Source: Gammaproteobacteria bacterium | GTDB lineage: Bacteria > Pseudomonadota > Gammaproteobacteria > Nitrosococcales > Methylophagaceae | Length of the DNA stretch: 64,000 bases | NCBI GenBank assembly: GCA_029248745.1 | Contig: JAQWIT010000013.1 | Span: forward strand, 248,001-312,000 | Direction of reading: 5' to 3' | In this document: positions 55,827-64,000 of the stretch, piece by piece | Layout: every line of letters begins with the position of its first letter | Position numbering within the stretch: position 1 is the stretch's first letter | Position numbers and translations under genes: made by a program | The notes under the pieces: generated by a model | The model's database searches: none | Told to the model about the DNA's origin: nothing | What the model saw: only the letters and a program-made list of their open reading frames with translations

Positions 55827-56954
55827 ATGGAGGGTTTGGTTAGGTTAAAGGTCGAAGACATCGTAATAGGTGTAACGTTACCTTGGCCAATTTATGACCG
55901 TAATGGTACTTTTCTGATTAAACAGGATTTCGTACTTAAATCGGAATCTCAAGTGGAACATTTGTTAGTACATGGCGCTTTCGGTCTTAAGGCTGAAATG
56001 TGTGTGGTTGAAGCGCCTGAAGAGGTTCGGCCAGAATCAATTAAGCCTAGAGATTTCTCTCCTTTCAAACCATTAGAAGATGTTACTAATCAGTTGGCTT
56101 TGACGCTAACAAATAGTAATAACCTCGAGATTAATTTCACTGATGACATTATGGCCTTGCTGAAATACAATGCGCTTTTTTCGTGATTCCAGTGCAGCAT
56201 TAGCGTCTTTATTCATCCTAGAGAAGGGTAATTACCCGATTAAGCATGCTGTTGATGTGGCTGTGATATCTGACGTAATGGTAAGAAAAAGAGGAATGGA
56301 CTCTGATAACCAAGGTCCTTTAATGGCTGCTGCTTTGACGATGAATATTGGGATGCTGAGCCTTCAAGAAGTGTTATATCAGCAAGAAAAAGATTTAACG
56401 TCAGAACAAAAGCAATTGATTGATAGTCATCCGGCTCAATCGGTGGTAATGTTGCGTGAGGCTAAAGTGACCGACCGACTTTGGTTAAAGTGCGTGTTGG
56501 CACATCATGAAAAAATAGATGGTACGGCTTATCCCAATCAATTATCAGGTGAGCAATACCACGAAGAGACCTAATTGATCACCCTAACGGATCAATATTG
56601 TGCGCGTTTGTCACCGAGAGCTTATCGTCAGCCTTTATTACACCAAGCATCTTACGTGATATTTTGTTCGATCAGAGCCACACGGTTTCACAAGAGATAG
56701 CATCTTTATTTATTAAAGAGTTAGGACTTTATCCGCTTGGTGTTGTTGTACGGTTGATCAGTGGTGAAACTGGTGTTGTGGTTAAAGCCGGTGATAAAGC
56801 CGATACACCGACCTTGCAAGTTTGTTATAAATCTGGTCAAGGTGACTTGCGAAGACCGATTCAACGGAATACTTCATTGGATGGAAATAAAGTGCGTAAG
56901 ATGTTGTTAAGTGATAGACAAATCAAGCAATTACTCTGTGATCATTTTTTCTAA
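55827..56954 (+). pseudogene. HD-GYP-like cyclic-di-GMP phosphodiesterase protein, multiply broken
   Basis: The N-terminal part (VEDIVIGVTLPWPIYDRNG) runs to about 56165, where a T run is one base too long. The next frame holds DSSAALASLFILEKGNYPIK, AALTMNIGML and HHEKIDGTAYPNQLSGEQ, with an in-frame TAA at about 56572. Near 56630 one missing G returns the original frame (AFITPSILRDILF, SLFIKELGLYPLG to FF at the stop). The two indels cancel. The HD motif is already degenerate (MNIGM), so it may have been a non-catalytic family member. Confidence 0.8.
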
Positions 56955-57066
56955 AAACAACACAGAACGCCCTTTGGTTGGGACTGAGATACGAAGCGAA
57001 CCTTGAAGTGAATTTGATAAAAATCTTAGCCAACTAGGCTTATTACTGCGTAGTCGCTTATAATTT

Positions 57067-57093
57067 AAAAAGGGGCTGTAAGCCCCTTTTTTG
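57067..57093. terminator. Bidirectional terminator between HD-GYP relic and metY
   Basis: AAAAAGGGGCT pairs with AGCCCCTTTTTT around a GTA loop, with A and T runs on each side. It lies between convergent genes. Confidence 0.85.
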
Positions 57094-57113
57094 TTTTTTG
57101 TTGTGGAGTCAGG

Positions 57114-58388
57114 TTATTTCACAGCATTCAGTGCTTGGGAAACATCGGCAATGATATCGTCGATATTTTCGATACCGACTGAGATACGAATGAGGTCAGC
57201 GCTGACACCTGCTGCAGCGAGTTCTTCCTCATTCAACTGACGATGGGTTGTGGATGCAGGATGACAGGCTAGTGACTTAGCATCACCGATATTGACGAGG
57301 CGTAAAATCATTTGCAAGGCATCGATAAATTGGCCACCGGCTTCTTCGGGGCCTTTGATACCGAAACTTAAAATACCTGAGGCCTTGCCACCAGTGATTT
57401 TATTACAAGTTTTGTTATAAGGGCTGTCTTTGAGTGTGGCGTAGTTAACCCAAGCGACTTTTGGATGCTTGTTTAAGTAATCAGCAAGTTTCTCAGTGTT
57501 TTCACAGTGCCTCTCCATTCTTAGACCGAGTGTTTCTAAGCCTTGTAAAATCTGGAAGGAGTTCATAGGTGAAATGGCCGCACCGGTGTTTCTCAGTGGT
57601 GCTACACGACAGCGGCCGATGAAGGCAGCAGGACCCAAAGCTTCGGTATAAACCACACCATGGTAAGACGGATCAGGCTCGTTTAACACCGGGAAGCGAT
57701 CTTTATGAGCAACCCAGTCGAATTTTCCTGAGTCTATGATGATGCCGCCGATGGATGTACCATGGCCGCCAATGTATTTGGTTAAGGCATGAATGACGAT
57801 ATCAGCACCGAACTCGATCGGCTTACATAAGAAGGGTGTAGCTACTGTATTGTCGACAATTAGTGGCACGCCATGTTCATGGGAAATTTTGGCGAGTTTC
57901 TCGATATCGACAATATTACCTGCTGGATTACCGATGGATTCACAGAACACGGCTTTGGTGTTGTCATCGATGGCGGCTTCTAAACTCTTGAAATCATCGT
58001 GTGAGACCATACGGGCTTCAATGCCTTGCCTTGGCAAAGCATGGGCAAATAAGTTGTAGGTACCGCCATAGAGTTGGCTAGTACTAACGATATTGTCACC
58101 TACGCTACAGATAGTTTGGATGGCGTAAGTGATAGCAGCCATGCCAGATGCAAGTGCAAGGCCTGCTATACCGCCTTCCATTGCTGCGACGCGTTGTTCT
58201 AATACGTCGGTGGTCGGGTTCATAATGCGGGTGTAGATATTACCTGAGACTTTTAGATCAAAGAGATCTGCACCATGTTGGGTGTCGTCAAAAGTGTAAG
58301 AGGTGGTTTGATAGATGGGAACGGCGGCTGATTTTGTTGTAGCTTCTGCTTCGTATCCATGGTGTAGTGCTAGTGTTTCAAGCTTCAT
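57114..58388 (-). CDS. metY: O-acetylhomoserine sulfhydrylase
   Basis: This PLP enzyme of the Cys/Met metabolism family forms homocysteine (or methionine) from O-acetylhomoserine and sulfide. The PLP lysine is in HALTKYIGGHGTSIGG. TSYTFDDTQHGADLF at the N-terminus and the SLACHPASTTHRQL motif near the end are typical. Its 424-residue length fits MetY rather than MetB/MetC (about 390). It is monocistronic. Confidence 0.93.
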   Translation of the reverse strand: MKLETLALHHGYEAEATTKSAAVPIYQTTSYTFDDTQHGADLFDLKVSGNIYTRIMNPTTDVLEQRVAAMEGGIAGLALASGMAAITYAIQTICSVGDNIVSTSQLYGGTYNLFAHALPRQGIEARMVSHDDFKSLEAAIDDNTKAVFCESIGNPAGNIVDIEKLAKISHEHGVPLIVDNTVATPFLCKPIEFGADIVIHALTKYIGGHGTSIGGIIIDSGKFDWVAHKDRFPVLNEPDPSYHGVVYTEALGPAAFIGRCRVAPLRNTGAAISPMNSFQILQGLETLGLRMERHCENTEKLADYLNKHPKVAWVNYATLKDSPYNKTCNKITGGKASGILSFGIKGPEEAGGQFIDALQMILRLVNIGDAKSLACHPASTTHRQLNEEELAAAGVSADLIRISVGIENIDDIIADVSQALNAVK

Positions 58389-58432
58389 AATTTAACCTTT
58401 TTAAAGTGACTATCCATACGTCGTTTGTGCAT

Positions 58433-58909
58433 TTACTCTTGTTGATATTCTCGGCTATGCCAGTAAGTGAAATAGTCGATAAATTTTGTTTCGGAATAGC
58501 CAATACCTTCTTCTAGTGCACCGGAGGTTCTGGAATTAAGTATCTCACCATGGGCATCGGTAATGACAATAAAGGGGTAGCCTTCGAACTCGGGCATTTC
58601 ATTGAGGAAAGCTTCGTTGTCGTTTTCGGGGCTGACATTTATTTTGATGGGGATAAAGGTCTTGTAGAGTAGGGCATTTACTTTTTCATTATTATTGAAA
58701 AAACGCTCTAGTTTGTGACACCAAGTGCACCAGTTACCGCCAATTTGAATCAGGACAAGTTTATCTTCTTTTTGTGCTTGTATTTTGGCTTCGTGGAAAT
58801 CTTTAAAAGCATCACGACTTGGGTCGTATGGGCCATTGCTAGCCCGACTTGTCATTGAGATAACGACAATGCTGGCAATCAGTCCTAATATGAGTATGAC
58901 TTTTTTCAT
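58433..58909 (-). CDS. Exported thioredoxin-fold protein (thioredoxin_7 type)
   Basis: An N-terminal hydrophobic segment (VILILGLIASIVVISM) acts as signal or anchor. The thioredoxin motif is CTWC in IGGNWCTWCHKLERFF, and a cis-proline strand lies at EGYPFIVITD. It probably handles disulfides in the periplasm. The cytochrome c gene 73 bases upstream suggests a role in haem-cysteine reduction, but that is inference. Confidence 0.82.
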   Translation of the reverse strand: MKKVILILGLIASIVVISMTSRASNGPYDPSRDAFKDFHEAKIQAQKEDKLVLIQIGGNWCTWCHKLERFFNNNEKVNALLYKTFIPIKINVSPENDNEAFLNEMPEFEGYPFIVITDAHGEILNSRTSGALEEGIGYSETKFIDYFTYWHSREYQQE

Positions 58910-58982
58910 ATTGTGTAATACGACCGTTTTGGATAAATAGAGCTAGTTTAACTTATTTAGGGCAAATAGGGCGCTAGCAATA

Positions 58983-59456
58983 CTACTTAAGTGAAGCGAG
59001 CATATGATCTACAGCGGCTTTTACATCACCGTCGCTGAGACTTTTTTTGCCGCCCCGGGCTGGCATTTTATTAATGCCATTAATGGCATTGGCATAGAGT
59101 GTTGCCTTGCCTTTTTTCAATCTGGCTGTCCAGTCTTTTTCTTTACCGATTTTTGGGGATTTCATTAAGCCTGAACCATGGCAGCGAGAGCAAACTGCGG
59201 TCGTGATTTTTTGACCTGAGCTGATGTCTTCGTCGATTTCGACAATTTGCTGTGGTACAACGGAAGCATCACCGATATAAACTTGGCCAATGGGTTGAAT
59301 GCGCTCAACGGCAGTAACTTTAGACTTTTTTTCTTTCGGCAGGGTTTTGCTACCTAACGTTAGCGCACTAGAAAGGATAATCTGAGCGAGTAAAAATAAG
59401 CAAAAGAGGGTAATAAGGCTACCGATAATGAATTTGCTAGGTAAATTTCCAGCCAT
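58983..59456 (-). CDS. Membrane-anchored monohaem cytochrome c (c5-like)
   Basis: This is 157 residues with one N-terminal membrane helix and a haem site CSRCH. The distal methionine is probably in NKMPARGG. The final DGDVKAAVDHML helix is typical of class I cytochromes. It resembles cytochrome c5, an electron carrier to terminal oxidases. Thus it is held at the periplasmic face of the inner membrane. Confidence 0.88.
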   Translation of the reverse strand: MAGNLPSKFIIGSLITLFCLFLLAQIILSSALTLGSKTLPKEKKSKVTAVERIQPIGQVYIGDASVVPQQIVEIDEDISSGQKITTAVCSRCHGSGLMKSPKIGKEKDWTARLKKGKATLYANAINGINKMPARGGKKSLSDGDVKAAVDHMLASLK

Positions 59457-59548
59457 AGCTGATGGGTTCTATATATTTGGTAAAGTGTTGATTATACGGT
59501 GATGATGTTATTACTGCTATTTTTGTATGGAAATTATTCTGCCATGGT

Positions 59549-60559
59549 TTAGATGGCTGTCATCGCAATCTTACCAATGGTTTGGTTTGACAATAATTGG
59601 CGATGGGCCTGGGTAATATTCTCAGCGTTGATCGGCCCTAGCGTTTCTTTTAAGGTGCTAATGATTTTGCCTTCATCTAACAAAGCGGCAATGTTGTTTA
59701 GGATGTTGTGATGTGCGGTCATGTTTTTGGTTTTAAACATAGGGAGTGTGAAGATGAATTCCCAGACAAAACCGGCACTTTTGGTTTTTAGTGCATTCAT
59801 ATCATAGGTGGTCTTGCTATTAACTAGGCTACAAATCATGCCTTCAGGTGCTATCAACGCCGCCATGGCATCGAAATATTGGTCAGTATCAGCACAACAT
59901 AAAATATAGTCTGGTTTATCAACATTGAGTACGCGGTATTGGCTAATTAAATCACTACTGTGGTTAAGAACATGGTCAGCACCGAGCCGGCGGCACCATT
60001 GTTCTGTTTCTGGCCTTGATGCTGTGGTTACAACGTTGAGCTTGGCTACGACTTTTGCCAATTGTATTGCAACCGATCCGACACCTCCTGCACCACCTAT
60101 GATTAAAATGGTTTTGCCACCGTCATATTGTGGGAAGATTCTTAGGCGTGAAAATAATGCCTCCCATGCGGTGATGCTGGCCAGCGGCATAGCGGCGGAT
60201 TGTTCCGGTTTTAAGACCAAGGGGGCTTTAGCGGCAATACGTTCGTCGACTAATTGATGGCTGGCATAGCAACCGGGGCGTGAAATATCACCGGCATAAA
60301 AGATTTTGTCACGGACATCAAAGAGCGTTGCTTTTTCACCTACTTCAAGAATGGTACCGACGGCATCCCAGCCTAGAATTCGGGGTGTTTCTAGCCGTGT
60401 AGTAATGCTGGCTTTGACTTTGGTATCAACTGGATTGACAGCAATGGCATCGATTTTAACGAGGAGATCATGGCCTGTTGGCGTTGGTATATCTTGTTCA
60501 AAGTTAGTGGGTGCAGCATCGTTTAATTGATACCCGATAGCTTTCATTTGTTCTGACAT
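59549..60559 (-). CDS. Zinc-type alcohol dehydrogenase-like / quinone oxidoreductase
   Basis: This is a medium-chain dehydrogenase/reductase of the zinc-lacking group. The N-terminal GroES-like domain (IDAIAVNPVDTKV, RILGWDAVGTI) is followed by the nucleotide motif IIGGAGGVGSVAIQLAK. No zinc-binding cysteines are evident. The start at 60559 (MSEQMKAIGYQ) fits the family better than the ATG at 60604. The substrate is unknown; NADPH-dependent reduction of a quinone or enone is likely. Confidence 0.85.
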   Translation of the reverse strand: MSEQMKAIGYQLNDAAPTNFEQDIPTPTGHDLLVKIDAIAVNPVDTKVKASITTRLETPRILGWDAVGTILEVGEKATLFDVRDKIFYAGDISRPGCYASHQLVDERIAAKAPLVLKPEQSAAMPLASITAWEALFSRLRIFPQYDGGKTILIIGGAGGVGSVAIQLAKVVAKLNVVTTASRPETEQWCRRLGADHVLNHSSDLISQYRVLNVDKPDYILCCADTDQYFDAMAALIAPEGMICSLVNSKTTYDMNALKTKSAGFVWEFIFTLPMFKTKNMTAHHNILNNIAALLDEGKIISTLKETLGPINAENITQAHRQLLSNQTIGKIAMTAI

Positions 60560-60658
60560 GAATCTAGTTAGCTCTGATGTAATGATCCTGGCATTTCTTC
60601 GCATGGAGAATGCCAGATATTGCTCGAATCGACAATTGTTTCATGATAATCAAGGGAC

Positions 60659-61087
60659 TTAATCATTTAATAAAACCTTAAGTGCAGCCAAGTAATCTTG
60701 CTCTGATGGTGGTTGATTATTGCGTTGAGAAAGCCATAGGGATTCGGTTAGGCATTCCATCATTTGGTGCTCGGTATCGTGGGCGTTACCAAATTTGATT
60801 TGGAGCTGGCGATAGAGGTCTTGAATACCTGCAGGTCGATTAGTTGAAATTTGTTCGTGTAAAGAAATATGCAGTCCCATGTGAAGGTAAGGGTTGGTTT
60901 GTCCGTCTTCTACAAAATATTCTTGTTCTAGACTGTTGTCATTTTTGAACATGCCATGATATTCGGGATGTTGTTCTATCACTTGGGCGATACCAGATTC
61001 TAGTGCAGACATGGTCTGGCCGGTTTGGGATTTTTGCCAGACGTCGTGATAATACTGGCGAAGTTGATGGCGGTTTTGACCGAACAT
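60659..61087 (-). CDS. DUF1841 family protein
   Basis: This is a 142-residue cytosolic protein with FGQNRHQLRQYYHDVWQKSQ at the start and HMGLHISLHEQISTNRPAGI in the middle, the signature of DUF1841. A second family block near the end is HQMMECLTESLW. The family is common in beta- and gammaproteobacteria and often follows nth, as it does here. Its function is unknown. Confidence 0.9.
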   Translation of the reverse strand: MFGQNRHQLRQYYHDVWQKSQTGQTMSALESGIAQVIEQHPEYHGMFKNDNSLEQEYFVEDGQTNPYLHMGLHISLHEQISTNRPAGIQDLYRQLQIKFGNAHDTEHQMMECLTESLWLSQRNNQPPSEQDYLAALKVLLND

Positions 61088-61104
61088 TATACTTTTTGCC
61101 CTTT

Positions 61105-61736
61105 CTATTGTCGGCGACGAAAATCATCGCATGGATGAGAAACAACACGTTGAACACACCGTGGTTTTCTTGCTATGCAAACATAGCAACTATGTATTAT
61201 TAACCAATGATGGGCATCTTGCATAAATTCTTTTGGTGTGACCTTCATCAGTTTATCTTCAAAAGCACGAACGGTTTTACCTTTGGCTAGCCCAGCACGG
61301 TTAGATAAACGGAATAAATGTGTATCGACAGCAATAAGGGACGATTGAATGCGATGTTCAACATGACAATGGCGGTTTTACGGTCTACGCCAGGTAGGGC
61401 TTCTAAGGCTTCCCGACTTTCAGATACTTCACTGCTGTGAGTGTCGATGATCAAGCGACAGGTTTTAATGACATTTTCTGCTTTGTAGTTAAATAGCCCA
61501 ATGGTTTTGATATAAGGTTTTAATTCCTCTACACCCAGGGCAAAAAGTGTTTCTGCTGTATTAACTGTGGGGTAGAGTTTTTTTGTGGCTTTATTGATGC
61601 TAACATCGGTTGCTTGTGCAGAGAGCATAACCGCGATCAATAATTCAAAAGGGGTGGTGAAATCAAGCTCTGTTTTTGGTGCAGGATTATGAGCTTTTAA
61701 AGTTACAGGAAAATCATGACGTTGGAGTTGGTTCAT
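61105..61736 (-). pseudogene. nth: Endonuclease III, frameshifted and missing a cluster cysteine
   Basis: The N-terminus is regular (TTPFELLIAVMLSAQATD, ALPGVDRKTAIVMLN with the catalytic lysine). The frame then breaks at FNRPLL: the expected AVDTHLFRLSNRAG with the catalytic aspartate is one frame over (one lost base near 61341) and continues to a stop at 61105. In that second part the [4Fe-4S] motif reads C-x6-C-VQR-x5-C, so the third cysteine has become Arg. The HGRYVC segment is also altered. The gene position after rnfE is conserved. Confidence 0.88.
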
Positions 61737-61750
61737 GCCAAAGCTTAGTG

Positions 61751-62443
61751 TTATTGTAGTGCTGAATTATCAGCTTGTGTTGCGTCTCGAGAGGCTGTTA
61801 TTTTGGCCGTCTGCCTAGTATCAATCACATTTTTCAGTGCGACGATTAAGCCAAGGCCAATAAAAGCACCTGGTGGGAGTATTGCCATTAGAAAACCGCG
61901 GTAGTCTTCGATAATGATGATTTTGAAATAACGGGCACTTTCTCCAAACATCAGGTGGGCCTCACTAAACAGTGTGCCTTGGCCAATAATTTCGCGAAGG
62001 GCACCGAGTGAGATCAGCACGGCAGCAAAACCGAGCCCCATCATAAAGCCGTCAACCAATGCTGGACCAACCGCATTTCGGGCAGCGAAGGCCTCTGCGC
62101 GACCGGTAATAGCGCAATTGGTGACGATAAGCGGGATGAAAATACCGAGGATTAAATAGAGTTCATGGAACCATGCACTCATCGATAGTTCGATAGCTGT
62201 AACGATCGACGCAATAATCATGACGAAAACGGGTAGGCGGACTTCATCAGGGATATGATGCCGAAATAGTGATATCAGGCCATTAGAAGCAACTAAAGTC
62301 AATAATGTAGCGAAACCGAGCCCGAGCCCATTGATGACAGTATTACTGACAGCAAGCAGCGGGCATAGGCCTAATAGTTGTACGAGTGCCGGGTTGTTCT
62401 TCCAAAGACCGTCTCGGATAATGGTTTGATATTGTTCAGTCAT
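61751..62443 (-). CDS. rnfE: Rnf/Rsx electron-transport complex subunit E
   Basis: This is an integral membrane subunit of the ion-translocating ferredoxin:NAD oxidoreductase (Rnf), or of the SoxR-reducing Rsx system. Family motifs are [33 protein letters not shown] and [17 protein letters not shown]. About six membrane helices are present. I start at 62443 ([18 protein letters not shown]); the longer frame from 62506 lies within rnfG. It overlaps rnfG by eight bases. Confidence 0.95.
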   Translation of the reverse strand: MTEQYQTIIRDGLWKNNPALVQLLGLCPLLAVSNTVINGLGLGFATLLTLVASNGLISLFRHHIPDEVRLPVFVMIIASIVTAIELSMSAWFHELYLILGIFIPLIVTNCAITGRAEAFAARNAVGPALVDGFMMGLGFAAVLISLGALREIIGQGTLFSEAHLMFGESARYFKIIIIEDYRGFLMAILPPGAFIGLGLIVALKNVIDTRQTAKITASRDATQADNSALQ

Positions 62444-63077
62444 AGTGTTTTTCAGTACGTTGTTCGAACAATGTATTCTGGTGTTGTTCGAAGTAGTGTA
62501 GTGCATTTTTTATCGCTTGGATAACGGCTCTAGGTGTTATGGTTGCGCCTGTAAATTGGTCGAATTGCCCGCCATCTTTTTTTACGGCCCATTGAGATGA
62601 TTTAGGATTGCTTAACGATAATCCAGAAAACTGGGTAATCCAGTTGGATTTGCGCTCATCAATTTTGTCCCCGAGGCCAGGCGTTTCCTTATGCGTGATC
62701 ACTCTTACACCAGCTAGTTCACCTGTTTGATAAATGCCAATAAGCAACGTGATTTTACCGTTATAACCATTTGGGGCGATTGAGGTAAAAATAGCAGCGA
62801 TAGCGTGTTCGTTTTGTCGTGCCCGATAGACTGTTGTTGCCGTTGTTGTTGAAAGTGCTTTGGTAGGAACTATCTCAAGGGTATCAGACAAAATATCATT
62901 GTTATAGTTAACTGCAGGGACGAGTATATTAATAGCATTGAGCAATGTTTGGCGTTCATTGTCAGCAATTTTATCGCGTGTCGCATTTTCAGTGATAACG
63001 ACTAAGCTAGTTGACCCAATAGCGAAAACGGCCAACATTAACCCGATGCTGAGAATATGTTTTTGAATTGTATTCAT
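62436..63077 (-). CDS. rnfG: Rnf/Rsx electron-transport complex subunit G
   Basis: This carries a covalently bound FMN in a periplasmic domain. One N-terminal membrane helix is seen, and the flavin attachment motif is [10 protein letters not shown], whose threonine is the FMN link. [15 protein letters not shown] is another family block. 213 residues is normal. It begins in the stop codon of rnfD (TAATG). Confidence 0.95.
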   Translation of the reverse strand: MNTIQKHILSIGLMLAVFAIGSTSLVVITENATRDKIADNERQTLLNAINILVPAVNYNNDILSDTLEIVPTKALSTTTATTVYRARQNEHAIAAIFTSIAPNGYNGKITLLIGIYQTGELAGVRVITHKETPGLGDKIDERKSNWITQFSGLSLSNPKSSQWAVKKDGGQFDQFTGATITPRAVIQAIKNALHYFEQHQNTLFEQRTEKHYD

Positions 63078-64000
63078 TAGCGCTTGGTGCCGTAGACGTG
63101 TGATCGCGTTAGATCATCAATGAGAGGCACTAGCATATTCATCAATAAAACAGCGAAGGCTATGCCATCTGGATAACCGCCCCAGACCCGAATGATATAA
63201 GTCAGTAAACCAATACCGGCACCATAAATAAGTCGGCCTTTTAGCGTGGTAGCTGCCGAGACGGGATCTGTGGCAATAAAGAAGGCACCGATCATGGTAC
63301 CACCACTCAGCAGATGAAACAGGGGTGATGCTGTTGTCTCGGGTGAGATTAGCCAAGTTGTTAGACTGATAAATGTTAAAGCGAAAAGCATGGCAAAGGG
63401 AATATGCCAGTTAATGACTTTACGATAAAGTAAAAACAGTCCGCCGATTGCAAACCAGATATTAACCCATTGCCAACCTTGGCCTGCGAGTGGGCCAAAA
63501 GCACTATTTTGTTGGATGAGTTCCGGTGTTTGTGCCAAACCAATTTGGGTTTTCATGATATCTAACGGTGTTGCACTAGATAGGCTATCAACCGCAATTT
63601 GATAAGGACTTTGTTCTGTGAAAATAATCTGTAAGGCTGTCGCAAAGGTGATGTCAATATTGCTTAGATCAGCAACAGGTAACCAGCGTGTCATTTCGAC
63701 TGGAAATGAAATCAGTAGTAACACATAGGCGACCATAGCGGGATTAAAGGGGTTGTATCCCAGTCCGCCGTATAGATGTTTAGCAAAAACAATGGCAAAG
63801 ACGATGCCAATGGCGGTTAACCACCAAGGTGATAAAGGAGGCAATGTAATGGCAAGTAATACAGCCGTTACAATGGCACTACCATCGGTCAAGAATGGCT
63901 TAAGTGGTTTACATCGCAGCTTTAACATCGCTGCTTCGCTAAGAAGGGCGATGGTACAAGCTAAGCCGATATTGATTAAAACGCCAGGACCAAAAAAGAC
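63077..64000 (-). CDS. rnfD: Rnf/Rsx electron-transport complex subunit D (5' end beyond window)
   Basis: This is a membrane subunit with covalent FMN; the attachment motif is SSATPLD. Other blocks are LTDGSAIVTAVLLAITLPP, YNPFNPAMV and FIATDPVSAATT. The frame stays open upstream of the ATG at 63928 to the window edge (FFGPGVLINIGLACTIALLS), which is RnfD sequence, so the true start lies outside. The rnfD-rnfG-rnfE-nth order is the normal one; rnfA, B and C should lie beyond 64,000. Confidence 0.95.
   Translation of the reverse strand, partial: VFFGPGVLINIGLACTIALLSEAAMLKLRCKPLKPFLTDGSAIVTAVLLAITLPPLSPWWLTAIGIVFAIVFAKHLYGGLGYNPFNPAMVAYVLLLISFPVEMTRWLPVADLSNIDITFATALQIIFTEQSPYQIAVDSLSSATPLDIMKTQIGLAQTPELIQQNSAFGPLAGQGWQWVNIWFAIGGLFLLYRKVINWHIPFAMLFALTFISLTTWLISPETTASPLFHLLSGGTMIGAFFIATDPVSAATTLKGRLIYGAGIGLLTYIIRVWGGYPDGIAFAVLLMNMLVPLIDDLTRSHVYGTKR

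Noticed and set aside
1-64000. tRNA, rRNA, CRISPR array, prophage or replication origin
   Set aside because: I saw no cloverleaf-like tRNA, no rRNA stretch, no regularly spaced repeats, no phage genes and no DnaA-box cluster by eye.

Overview
The window reads as the chromosome of a moderate-to-low GC gammaproteobacterium. This rests on gene content: the mrdA-rodA-mltB-rlpA-dacA cell-wall block followed by ybeD-lipB-lipA, a complete EpmA/EpmB/EF-P set, RecBCD, Hsp33, UbiK, DUF1841 and an Rnf complex. A marine relative of Methylophaga or Cycloclasticus would fit (LbtU-type porin relic, TRAP transporter, AhpF peroxidase pair), but that placement is inference only. I see no rRNA, tRNA, CRISPR array, prophage or intact insertion sequence.

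Layout. 1-7.5 kb: cell elongation and wall remodelling, then D-amino-acid transaminase and lipoate synthesis, one tightly overlapping plus-strand run. 7.6-11.5 kb: citrate synthase and the elongation factor P modification genes. 11.6-15.9 kb: a decayed siderophore-porin gene, two TRAP permease subunits, yaaA. 15.9-20.7 kb: an EEP-fold hydrolase, small relics (dodecin, DUF937), and a two-gene molybdopterin oxidoreductase/flavoprotein unit. 21-27 kb: DUF1971 relic, htpG, hslO, lipoproteins, an intradiol dioxygenase relic, DUF2058. 27-35.5 kb: recC-recB-recD. 35.6-40 kb: sixA relic, ADP-ribosylglycohydrolase, DUF4114 relic, a formylglycine-enzyme-fold protein, broken PAS-GGDEF gene. 40.3-44.2 kb: TonB receptor, secreted Asp-box protein with a CxCC motif, thioredoxin-like protein. 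44.2-45.3 kb: ubiK, ppnP and an internally deleted comM. 45.6-50.8 kb: a six-gene unit carrying larC, larE and larB for the nickel-pincer nucleotide cofactor. 51-57 kb: rep, ahpC, ahpF, broken HD-GYP gene. 57-61 kb: metY, thioredoxin-like protein, cytochrome c, zinc-type dehydrogenase, DUF1841. 61-64 kb: broken nth and rnfE, rnfG, rnfD.

The strongest candidate for something undescribed is the 45.6-50.8 kb unit. The cofactor genes larC, larE and larB sit with a 594-residue cytosolic protein I cannot assign to any family, translationally coupled to a stand-alone second copy of the LarC C-terminal domain, plus a small membrane peptide whose predicted mature form begins with histidine. No larA is present in the window. 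The simplest reading is a nickel-pincer-nucleotide system built around a non-LarA protein; this is inference.

The second theme is gene decay. At least ten genes are broken, mostly by single-base indels but also by nonsense changes, loss of a metal ligand and a large internal deletion. Losses fall on signalling (GGDEF, HD-GYP, SixA), DNA uptake (ComM), repair (Nth) and accessory metabolism, while core operons are intact. This suggests relaxed selection, although some single-base breaks could be sequencing errors.
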